64,000 nt of DNA, taken from NCBI RefSeq assembly GCF_000419765.1, contig NZ_ATTQ01000013.1, positions 86,504-150,503 on the forward strand. Reading direction: 5' to 3'. The notes under the pieces were generated by a model, which was not told the DNA's origin, ran no database searches, and saw only the letters and a program-made list of their open reading frames with translations. This document shows, one piece after another, positions 1 through 6,916 of this stretch. The position numbers and the translations under genes were made by a program. The stretch is from Rhizobium mongolense USDA 1844. GTDB taxonomy: Bacteria; Pseudomonadota; Alphaproteobacteria; Rhizobiales; Rhizobiaceae. Position 1 is the stretch's first letter, and the number at the start of each line of letters is the position of its first letter.

Positions 1-222
1 GACGAACTCTATACCATCGCCGCTGCCGTCATCGGCGGCACGTCGCTTGCGGGCGGCACCGGCACCATCGCCGGCGCCATGCTCGGCGCGCTCGTCATGC
101 AGTCGCTGCAGTCCGGCATGGTACTGCTCGGAATCGACAGCCCGCTCCAGAGAATCGTTGTCGGTGTCGTCCTTGTCGTCGCCGTCTGGCTCGACACGGT
201 TTACCGCGCCCGCGCCAAGTAA
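1..222 (+). CDS. Sugar ABC transporter permease, C-terminal end (XylH-like)
   Basis: The window opens inside this gene; 73 codons remain before a TAA. The visible part is a hydrophobic, Gly/Ala-rich segment (AAVIGGTSLAGGTG) and a last membrane helix (IVVGVVLVVAVWL) followed by a short basic tail. The AVIGGTSLAGG stretch is typical of permeases of the ribose/xylose ABC class, which form the inner-membrane channel for a monosaccharide. The ATPase gene starts 14 bases downstream in the same direction, so the two should be one operon. The sugar cannot be read from this fragment; xylose is inferred from the neighbour. Confidence 0.85.
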   Translation, partial: DELYTIAAAVIGGTSLAGGTGTIAGAMLGALVMQSLQSGMVLLGIDSPLQRIVVGVVLVVAVWLDTVYRARAK

Positions 223-236
223 GAGGAGTCCAAACC

Positions 237-1019
237 ATGACACACCAAAGCACTCCCCTTGTGGAATTGAAAAACATCTCGATCTCCTTCGGCGGCATCC
301 ACGCCGTCGACAACGCCTCGGTCGACCTCTACCCCGGCGAAGTCGTTGCCCTCCTCGGCCATAACGGCGCCGGCAAGTCGACGCTGATCAAGATTCTTTC
401 CGGTGCCTACAGGCGCGACGGCGGCGACATCCTGATCAACGGGGAACCCGCCGACATCCGCAACCCGCGCGATGCGAAGAAATACGGCATCGAGACGATC
501 TACCAGACGCTCGCCGTCGCCGATAACGTCGATGCTGCCGCAAACCTCTATCTCGGCCGCGAGATCCGAACGAAGTGGGGCACGCTCGACGACGTCGCCA
601 TGGAGGCCTCTGCCCGCGAGGTTATGGGACGCCTCAACCCGAACTTCAAGCGCTTCAAGGAGCCGGTAAAGGCGCTTTCGGGAGGCCAACGGCAGTCGGT
701 GGCGATCGCCCGCGCGATCCTCTTCAACGCCCGCATCCTGATTATGGACGAGCCGACGGCAGCCCTTGGTCCCCAGGAAACGGCGCAGGTCGGCGAGCTC
801 ATCAAGCAGTTGAAGAAGGAAGGCATCGGCATCTTCCTCATCAGCCACGACATCCATGACGTCTTCGATCTCGCCGACCGCGTCTCGGTGATGAAGAATG
901 GCCAGGTCGTCGGCCACGCCCGCACCGAAGACGTGACCAAGGACGAGGTGCTCGGCATGATCATCCTTGGTAAGGTGCCGCCAAAGGCGATCCCCGGCCC
1001 CGGCGCCATGCAGGTCTGA
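237..1019 (+). CDS. xylG: Sugar ABC transporter ATP-binding protein (XylG-like, single domain)
   Basis: A 260-residue ABC ATPase that powers sugar import at the inner membrane. Visible motifs are the Walker A GHNGAGKST (about residues 42-50), the ABC signature LSGGQRQ (about 148-154), the Walker B ILIMDEPTAAL and the switch histidine in ISHD. Enterobacterial sugar-import ATPases of this class are tandem proteins of about 500 residues; the single-domain form is typical of rhizobial xylose and fructose systems, so a homodimer is expected. The start follows a good ribosome site (AGAGGAG). The gene is last in its operon, before a hairpin terminator. XylG and FrcA are hard to tell apart by eye, so the symbol is tentative. 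Confidence 0.85.
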   Translation: MTHQSTPLVELKNISISFGGIHAVDNASVDLYPGEVVALLGHNGAGKSTLIKILSGAYRRDGGDILINGEPADIRNPRDAKKYGIETIYQTLAVADNVDAAANLYLGREIRTKWGTLDDVAMEASAREVMGRLNPNFKRFKEPVKALSGGQRQSVAIARAILFNARILIMDEPTAALGPQETAQVGELIKQLKKEGIGIFLISHDIHDVFDLADRVSVMKNGQVVGHARTEDVTKDEVLGMIILGKVPPKAIPGPGAMQV

Positions 1020-1040
1020 ACGAATAGACACGTGAACACC

Positions 1041-1078
1041 AAAGTCCGCCGCTCGCAAGAACGGCGGACTTTTCAATT
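1041..1078 (+). terminator. Rho-independent terminator of the sugar ABC operon
   Basis: An 11-base perfect stem (AAAGTCCGCCG paired with CGGCGGACTTT) encloses a 10-base loop and is followed by TTCAATTTT. It lies 21 bases after the ATPase stop codon. Confidence 0.85.
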
Positions 1079-1152
1079 TTGGAGATTGAAGCGCAGGGCA
1101 AGCTAGGCTAAGAACCTGCCATCGGACAGGCGATTCAAACCGCCTCAGGCAT

Positions 1153-1229
1153 GCACCCGTAGCTCAGCTGGATAGAGTGTTGGATTCCGATTCCAAAGGT
1201 CACAGGTTCGAATCCTGTCGGGTGCGCCA
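1153..1229 (+). tRNA. tRNA-Arg (anticodon CCG)
   Basis: A 77-base cloverleaf with acceptor stem GCACCCG/CGGGTGC, a D arm with AGCTCAG, anticodon stem TTGGA/TCCAA around loop TTCCGAT (anticodon CCG), a T arm with GGTTCGAATCC, discriminator G and an encoded CCA. It reads the CGG arginine codon. Decayed mobile-element sequence starts immediately downstream, so the 3' end may have served as an integration site. I saw no copy of the tRNA 3' end elsewhere in the window. Confidence 0.95.
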
Positions 1230-1235
1230 AATTTC

Positions 1236-1335
1236 TGTTGTCCCACCCGGAGACATCGGTAACAAAACGTACCTAACACATGGGTGACAACCTCGTGCCG
1301 AACGGGTTGTCGATGGTTTGCAAGGTCCTCTCGGG
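1236..1335 (-). mobile_element. Insertion sequence end with the last codons of an integrase-type transposase
   Basis: On the minus strand the bases encode RTLQTIDNPFGTRLSPMC and a stop. From memory this is the usual C-terminus of a common rhizobial integrase-core (IS481-like) transposase. After the stop comes a non-coding tail with the related segments CACCCATGT and TTACCGATGT, which looks like an IS end, up to about 1236 next to the tRNA gene. Only this end survives. A neighbouring part of the same protein is found at 5876-5931. Together with 1336-1738, where I recognise nothing else, it fills the space between the tRNA and the GNAT gene. Confidence 0.5.
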
Positions 1336-1738
1336 TACCATCAACGACGGCGAACTTCATTCTCGTCTCCAATAGCCATAGCTACGCCGATCACGGCGGG
1401 TGCATGTTTCACAAGGGAAAGTGGCGGGCGGCTTGAATACCGCTTGGAGCTTCTTCGGGCAGTTTCGACTGCCTCATCTTCTTATCCGTCTGGTCCGCCT
1501 GACGAATACCCGGACGGTAGCCGGGACATTGTACAAAATCAATTGCTGGCGACGCTCCATCCACAGAGACCAAAAAAGGGCGTGTCCATGGCAGCAATGC
1601 GCCGCCACAAGCGGCCATTGCGGCTTTCGCAGAACTCCGTACTATGTGCTGTCGCAACAGTTAGGAAAACACAATTGCCCTAGCCTTGAGCTAGAGCCTC
1701 AACGGTTTAATGTCCTTTATCACATATGGGGGGTGCTC

Positions 1739-2188
1739 GTGCAGGCAACGATCCAGCTCGTCAGAGATCCGGGTTCACATGAACGGTCCGCCATTGCCGC
1801 GTCGCTGATCGAGTTCAACGCGTCTCGTATCGGGCATCCGACCGAAGATAAACTGCTGGTCTTAACTGTCACTGAGCCCAAAACGGGAAATATCAAAGGT
1901 GGGCTTTGGGGTAGCACGATTCATGACCACCTGCATGTCGATCTACTGGTAGTGCCGGAAGCGCTTCGCCATGGTGGTATTGGCCGTCGTCTCATGGCGC
2001 TCGCTGAGCAAGAGGCGATAGATCGCGGCTGCCGAGGCGCGTGGCTCACAACCCATAGCTTCCAGGCGCGCGGGTTTTACGAACGGCTTGGGTATGAGGC
2101 CTTCGGGATCATGGATGATTTTCCACCGGGACACAGCTTTATCTTTCTGCGGAAGCGATTTGAGACGCCCGGAGACTTAGCGTTATGA
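1739..2188 (+). CDS. GNAT family N-acetyltransferase
   Basis: A 149-residue acetyl-CoA-dependent acetyltransferase of unknown substrate. The acetyl-CoA-binding motif A is clear: VDLLVVPEALRHGGIGRRLM, with the R-x-x-G-x-G loop, followed by motif B with RGFYERLGYE. The frame is open much further upstream, but that part has no family resemblance; a GTG at 1739 directly behind GGGGGG (1726-1733) gives the normal GNAT length, so I place the start there. It is one of the few intact genes between the tRNA and the cytochrome gene, with no obvious operon partner. Confidence 0.8.
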   Translation: MQATIQLVRDPGSHERSAIAASLIEFNASRIGHPTEDKLLVLTVTEPKTGNIKGGLWGSTIHDHLHVDLLVVPEALRHGGIGRRLMALAEQEAIDRGCRGAWLTTHSFQARGFYERLGYEAFGIMDDFPPGHSFIFLRKRFETPGDLAL

Positions 2189-2716
2189 AACTGCCGTCAT
2201 CGCCGCGTAGCACGCACGTGCGATTGTTGAGAATTCCTGTCGCATATTGCCGATGATCGGCCATGCCAAGAGTTTCTGCGTCACCAACATGAAGCTAAGA
2301 TCCGACGATCTCGAATCCTGCGGGATTACGGAGAGGCTGTTGGAGCAACTGCGTCCGTTGGTCAGTCCGCTGCCCGTATGCGTGTTACGGCAAGGGCGCC
2401 GTGGTCCTTTCCGCTGAAAATGGCGGAAGCCAGCGTGCAGTCCGCTTCAGCCGAAAAGCTATTTCACCCTAGGATCGACGAGGACGAAATCTCCGGCGAC
2501 AGGTTTCCGGGCCCCCTCGCCTGCACCTCCGCCGGCGAAACGGACCAGATTTCCTGCAATGGAGACGGAGTGATGCTATCCTATGTTAGCTCCAACGGGG
2601 AGTACATCCTGACGATGTTCGGTAAGGGGCCGGTAGTGTTGGAGACTGGGCAATATTCATGGCTGGCGAATGGTTGTGTGCGTCAAGTTCTGCAAAATTG
2701 GCGGTCATGAAGCTGG
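2189..2716. other. Gene-free stretch, nothing recognised
   Basis: 528 bases between the GNAT gene and the IS256-type remnant. A plus-strand frame (2378-2710) stays open for 110 codons, but it has no recognisable domain, no good ribosome site and ends at the mobile-element remnant. I regard it as non-coding or decayed. Confidence 0.4.
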
Positions 2717-2840
2717 TCATGCGGCTGCTTTGAGCATGATCTTCTTGTGTTCTTTCAGATCCTCCATGTTGATGTAGCGGTTGGCTTCGAGCCACTTCTC
2801 GTGCGTTTCGACGGCAAGCGCCCGTACCAGACGCAGGCAA
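2717..2840 (-). mobile_element. C-terminal remnant of an IS256/Mutator-family transposase
   Basis: The minus strand reads SCLRLVRALAVETHEKWL followed by a segment around RYINMEDLKEHKK and a stop. The pattern ALxxExHExW...RYxNM is typical of the last 40 residues of IS256-family transposases. Nothing of the catalytic DDE domain is present. The remnant ends exactly where the Ku reading frame on the other strand begins, so insertion of this element, or a later deletion, probably removed the Ku N-terminus. Confidence 0.6.
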
Positions 2841-3448
2841 CTGGCCGCATCACCTTCAACACCATCAACAAGGCCACGGGCAATCGCGTCAACCGTGTCT
2901 TCATCGATAGCGACAGAGGATCCGGTGCCGAAGGAGAAGCAAACCAAAGGGTTCGGGATCGAGAACGGCCAGTACATCATAATTGACCCCGAGGAAGTCG
3001 CGGCGACGATCCCCGAGAGCAACAAGACGCTCGAGATCGAGGCCTTCATCCCCTGCTCCGATGTCGACGACGTCTACTTCGACAAGCCCTACTACCTCAC
3101 GCCGGATAAGATGGGCGGCGACGCCTTCGTTGCCCTGCGCGATGGCATGAAGAAGTCGAATGTCGCGGCCATCGCCCGCACCGTTCTCTTCCGCCGCATG
3201 CGCACCGCCCTGATACGCCCGCACGGCAAAGGCCTCATCGCGACGACCATGAACTACGATTACGAGGTTCGCTCGTCGAAGAAGGCTTTCGAGGAAATGC
3301 CGAAGCTGAAGATCGAGGGTGAGATGCTCGATCTCGCCAAGCACATCATCGCGACGAAGAAGGGCGAGTTTGATCCGGCGACGTTCGATGACCGCTATGA
3401 AGCCGCCCTCGCCGATCTCGTGAAGGCGAAGATGGAGGGTAAGGTGCT
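2836..3448 (+). pseudogene. Ku protein, broken at both ends and frameshifted
   Basis: Bacterial Ku binds double-strand ends and recruits LigD in non-homologous end joining. Here the gene begins mid-domain with TGRITFNTINKATGNRV, a Ku signature normally near residue 30. It shifts frame at about 2913 (a single base appears lost in the stretch that should read DPVPKEKQTKGF), then runs through GQYIIIDPEEV, TLEIEAFIP, KSNVAAIARTVLF and LAKHIIATKKGEFDP. It ends at EGKVLP, fused directly to the hydrolase fragment at 3449. About 30 N-terminal residues and the C-terminal tail are missing. No LigD gene lies nearby. A functional product is very unlikely. Confidence 0.85.
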
Positions 3449-4000
3449 GCCGACGTCGATGTCGACGTCTTCCGCCAGCAGATCGCCGACATGGGCAAGC
3501 AGCATCCGCAGTTCACACTGTTCGTGTCCCGCGACGACAAGGCGCTGGCGTTTTCGCGCCGGGTCTGGGGCGACGTCTTCCGGCTCGGCGCCATCGATCC
3601 TGCGCAGGCTCCGTACAAGAAGGAACTCGAAGACAACGAGATCATGGTGATCGATCTCACTAAGATCAAATCCGGCGACAGCATGAACCATGGCAAGTTC
3701 GCTGAGTCTCCCCAGATCGTCCAGCTCATAGGCCAGCGTATTTCGGAGGGGCCGACCCTGACGGACAGTCACGTCGGACTTGGCGACCAGATTCTGGTGG
3801 CGACCACCGGGGCGGCGACCACGGCAGGCAAGGTCGCTGGACTGGTTCTAGCCGCGCCCGTTGCCGTGGTCGATCAGGACACACGTGACAACTATGCCAG
3901 CCACGTCGGCAGTGTGGCGGGCACGGGTGGCGCGCGGCCGGCCGCAGTAACGGTCAAGCACTGCGAGGAAGGACGACCGACGCCGAACTGCAAACGGTAG
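3449..4000 (+). pseudogene. C-terminal part of a DUF900-type alpha/beta hydrolase
   Basis: The sequence matches the last 180 residues of the intact hydrolase at 26511-27824 (for example DMGKQHPQFTLFVSRDD, RRVWGDVFRLGAIDP, DLTKIKSGDSMNHGKFAES and the tail DTRDNYASHV). It starts abruptly at the DVDVDVFRQQ segment, joined to the Ku fragment through the shared bases CCGACGT, and lacks the lipoprotein signal and the catalytic serine. The stop TAG at 3998 is native-like. An outer membrane protein gene follows 86 bases later, the same order as in the minus-strand copy at 6754-5930. Confidence 0.8.
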
Positions 4001-4086
4001 TATTCGAGGCTTCCAGCCTCGGCGGCCGGTCAGTGATATACTTTGATTCGCCAATACCAACGTGACTGCAATACAAGGGGACTTTC

Positions 4087-4874
4087 ATGAGGGTAATTCT
4101 GGTACAGGCTGCGGTTCTTTGTGCAAGCCTTGCGGCCGCTTCGTCTGGACGGACCGCGGACATCGCGCCGGGCATTCCGGAAGCCAAGGTGGTCGAAAGC
4201 GAAAGCGGCTGGTCGTACACCGCGGCTCCCTACTTCTGGGCTGCAGGGTTGTCGGGAGACATGGCGCAATCGGTCTGCCCGAAGTCCATATCGACGCCAG
4301 CTTCGGCGACATATTGGAGAACCTCGACTTCGCCTTCATGGCGGCAGGCGAAGCCCGGCACGACCGCTTCAGTATCTTCGGCGACATCATGTACACCAAG
4401 CTCGGAGCGGACGCGAACACGAGAAACGGCATCCTCGCAGACAGCGTGGACGTGACCTCGAAGACCTTTGCCGGACTGCTCGGGGCCGGATATTCCGTGC
4501 TCGAGAACCAGTCGGGTCATCTCGACATCGTCGGCGGCGTCCGCGTCTGGTCGGTCGATACGACGATCGGATTCAACGGCGGCATCCTGGGCGGCCGTGA
4601 AGCGGACGATGGCGCGACCTGGGTCGACGCCCTCGCGGGTGTCAGGGGGAACTACTTCTTCACGCCTGAAATCTACGTCACCGGCTGGGGTCTTGTCGGC
4701 GGCGGCGGCGCGGATATCGACTGGGATGTCTCACTGGCGCTCGGCTACAAGTTCACCGACACGATCTCTGCGGTCGCCGGCTACCGGGCGGTGGGCGTGA
4801 ACTATAACCACGATGGCTTTGTATTCGACGTCGTCGAGCAGGGTCCGATCATCGGCGTCGCGTTTCACTTCTAG
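4087..4874 (+). pseudogene. Outer membrane beta-barrel protein with one frameshift
   Basis: The start has a strong ribosome site (AAGGGGA) and encodes a clean signal peptide (MRVILVQAAVLCASLAAASS) and GWSYTAAPYFWAAGLSGDM, a typical opening for rhizobial porin-like proteins of about 260 residues. Near 4273 the frame breaks: GCGCAATCGG would read on correctly with one more T. The second frame then continues with LPEVHIDASFGDILENLDF to a C-terminal aromatic GVAFHF, the usual barrel insertion signal. One base restores the whole protein, so the inactivation is recent or a sequencing error. Confidence 0.75.
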
Positions 4875-4909
4875 GCGACGGCTCGTGAAAATTCGATCGT
4901 GGTTCAATG

Positions 4910-5060
4910 GAGAAGCATGCCGGCAGGCAGATCGGGAACTTCAACGGCAAGGAAGGAAGCTATGAGGGCAAGATCACCGATCCAGACGCGAACAAGACCT
5001 ACGACGGCTCCCTGTGTCCTCAAGGTCGTGTGTGAATCGCAGACCTGGCCCGCCTTTGAC
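4910..5060 (+). pseudogene. Remnant of a DUF2147 protein
   Basis: One frame reads GSYEGKITDPDANKTYDGS and a second reads CVLKVVCESQTWP. Both are pieces of the end of DUF2147 periplasmic proteins, where a K-x-x-DP-x-x-x-K-TY motif is followed by a C-x-x-SQTW ending. The middle is deleted and the frame changes. There is no signal peptide. Confidence 0.5.
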
Positions 5061-5092
5061 GGCGTCATAAAATCAACTGCGGAGATGTCGAG

Positions 5093-5857
5093 ATGGGCTC
5101 GATTTTAATCGGCGGGGCCGTGTTCGTGTGCCTTGTCGGGGCGGCGCTGCTGGGTATGTTTCTTCGCGAACGCATACCGAGTCATCATCTCGATTCCGAC
5201 TCCAAGGACGTGATTCGGCTGGCGACGGCTATCGTCGGAACGCTGTCGGCGCTCGCCCTCGGTCTTCTCATCGCGTCGGCGAAGAACGACTACGACACCA
5301 CGGACGCCGAACTTCGAAGTTCGGTCGCGCAAGTGTTACTGCTTGACCGCGTCATGGCTCAGTACGGCACCGAGGCCGCGATGGCTCGCGCCCGATTACG
5401 CGATCTCATCGAGGCCAGACTGAGGCATGGGTGGGGCGATGCAAACCCGGACGACCCCGTCGTCGATCCCTACGACGTGTCGCAGACCATCGAGCCCATA
5501 CAGGCCGAACTTCGCGCGCTGGTTCCAAAGGACGACGCTCGCCGCATGATCCAGACGCGCGCCCTCGAGGTGAGTGGCAATCTTGCAGAAGCGCACTGGA
5601 TGGCGGTCGAGACCGACGCCGAGGGACTGCCGACCGCGTTTCTCGTAATCCTGGTGTTCTGGCTCGCATGGCTGTTCGCGACGTTCGGACTTCAGGCTCC
5701 CGCAAATCTCACCGTGGTAAGCGTGATCCTGGTGTGCTCGTTGTCGGTGGCCGCGGCAGTTTTTCTTGTGGTCGACATGGCCCACCCGTACATCGGGGTT
5801 ATCCACGTCTCAGAAGCGCCGTTGAGGTCCGCCCTCGCCCATATCGGAAATCGGTAG
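5093..5857 (+). CDS. DUF4239 (bestrophin-like) membrane protein
   Basis: A 254-residue inner-membrane protein. Residues 1-27 form a first helix (LIGGAVFVCLVGAALLGMFL); a second (IVGTLSALALGLLIASAKN) follows the loop LDSDSKDVIRLATA. A soluble central region of about 110 residues is followed by two C-terminal helices (FLVILVFWLAWLFATFGLQA, VVSVILVCSLSVAAAVFLVV). The helix-soluble-helix layout and the S/TA-x-x-G-T-x-x-AL-x-LGLL segment are typical of DUF4239 proteins, whose function is unknown. The ATG follows GGAG. Both flanks are pseudogenes, so it is an intact survivor in a decaying region. Confidence 0.75.
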   Translation: MGSILIGGAVFVCLVGAALLGMFLRERIPSHHLDSDSKDVIRLATAIVGTLSALALGLLIASAKNDYDTTDAELRSSVAQVLLLDRVMAQYGTEAAMARARLRDLIEARLRHGWGDANPDDPVVDPYDVSQTIEPIQAELRALVPKDDARRMIQTRALEVSGNLAEAHWMAVETDAEGLPTAFLVILVFWLAWLFATFGLQAPANLTVVSVILVCSLSVAAAVFLVVDMAHPYIGVIHVSEAPLRSALAHIGNR

Positions 5858-5875
5858 CGTGGCTTGTCGGGGTCG

Positions 5876-5931
5876 CTTGAGCCCCAGTTTCTGGCCGGCC
5901 AGCACGGTCGAGATGTTGATCTTCTTGGGGC
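5876..5931 (-). mobile_element. Fragment of an integrase-type transposase
   Basis: The minus strand encodes CPKKINISTVLAGQKLGLK, which I recognise from memory as the stretch shortly before the C-terminus of the same rhizobial transposase whose end lies at 1263-1320. It abuts the broken outer membrane protein copy on one side and the end of the DUF4239 gene on the other. It is too short to hold any activity. Confidence 0.4.
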
Positions 5932-6072
5932 AATCGAGAACGTCCAGCCATCCGGAGCCTCGGCAGGCTGCGGGTCCTGGGTCAGGAGAGGCGATAAGTC
6001 GGCCGCCTAGGCACCGCCGCAAATCATGGCGGCGAAAGCCGCGGAGAGCCCGAGTTTCAAAAAGTTTGTCAT
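5930..6072 (-). pseudogene. Second copy of the outer membrane protein, N-terminal stub
   Basis: Starts with ATG behind a good ribosome site (AAGGGATAGG) and encodes a signal peptide (MTNFLKLGLSAAFAAMICGG). An in-frame TAG follows at codon 22, and then in the same frame come PQPAEAPDGWTFSIAP, matching GWSYTAAP in the plus-strand copy at 4087. Everything after that is replaced by the transposase fragment. It begins 4 bases after the hydrolase pseudogene stop, so hydrolase and porin formed one transcription unit. Confidence 0.6.
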
Positions 6073-6076
6073 CGTC

Positions 6077-6754
6077 CTATCCCTTCTGTCGGAAGGCACC
6101 GCTGCCCCATTTGCTTCCTAAGTTCTGCGCCGCGCGGCATGCCGGATCCCTTCTCGCTGTCTGCTTCGATGTGCATTCGTTTACCGCAATCTTCTGCTTT
6201 CCGCCGATGTGTCCAGCCATCCCGCTTACGTGGTGCGCGTAGTTGTCTCCTCTTGACGCCTGAGTCGTGGACTATCTGTGCGAAGCGAGACGGAGTCCTC
6301 GAACCGGTTGTTGAACCCAGGATGAACACAAGGACGCTGCGGTCAGGGCTCTTCTTGACGGCGACGTTGAGCCAAGTCTTTGCTGCGTCTTTGGTCAGCT
6401 CGTCCGCCTTCAAAGTCGCGAAGTCGGTCGCCGGATTGGGGGGAACCTTTTTGGCCAGGCGACTTCGCCGACCTTGCGAACAGGCGGGATCGACACCGTG
6501 ATATCCGCGAAGGCTGGCGCGCGCTCGCCCGTGAACATCTCTCCGGCATGCTCCGAGCGGCCACGCGTGGTCGTGATTAGCATGCTGACCCGGCTCGAAC
6601 CGGGCGACGCGTCGGCAACGGGCGTCAAAACGCCTTTTGGATGCCCACCACATCCCGCAGGGATGATGAGCGCAACGCAAAGCGACAGCCGCCGAAGACG
6701 ACGAAGAGACGATGACGAGGTGACGCGGATGCCATCACTGAGTAGACTGCTCAC
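6077..6754 (-). pseudogene. Third copy of the DUF900 lipoprotein hydrolase, internally deleted
   Basis: The N-terminus has a lipoprotein signal (CVALIIPAGCGG) and follows the intact copy closely: HPKGVLTPVADASP, GEMFTGERAPAFADITVSIP, VRKVGEVAWP. A one-base loss near 6450 shifts the frame; NPATDFATLKADELTKDAAK and SVLVFI continue in the new frame, and the conserved IHGFNN is destroyed. At FAQIVHDSGVK the sequence jumps to DNYAHHVSGMAGH, the family C-terminus, so about 230 central residues with the catalytic serine are missing. Confidence 0.75.
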
Positions 6755-6916
6755 GCTTCCCCCCGAGCCTAAGTCATGTTCAGCGCAGCAAGCGTCCCCA
6801 AAGGTCTGCGCGTTCGCAAGGACAAATCAGCTCTCTTCAAATAGCAAGTATTGGAGCCGAAGCACAGCAATACTTGGTCGTGCGGACGCCACTAGTTGGC
6901 CAATGTATCTTTGCCA

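Noticed and set aside
201..1076. Long minus-strand frame opposite the ABC ATPase
   Set aside because: Mirror of a strongly conserved gene; no family motif, Arg/Val/Asp-rich shadow translation.
1145..1372. Minus-strand frame containing DRIRTCDLWNRNPTLYPAEL
   Set aside because: This is the antisense of the tRNA gene, a well-known false protein; only the transposase tail in another frame is meaningful.
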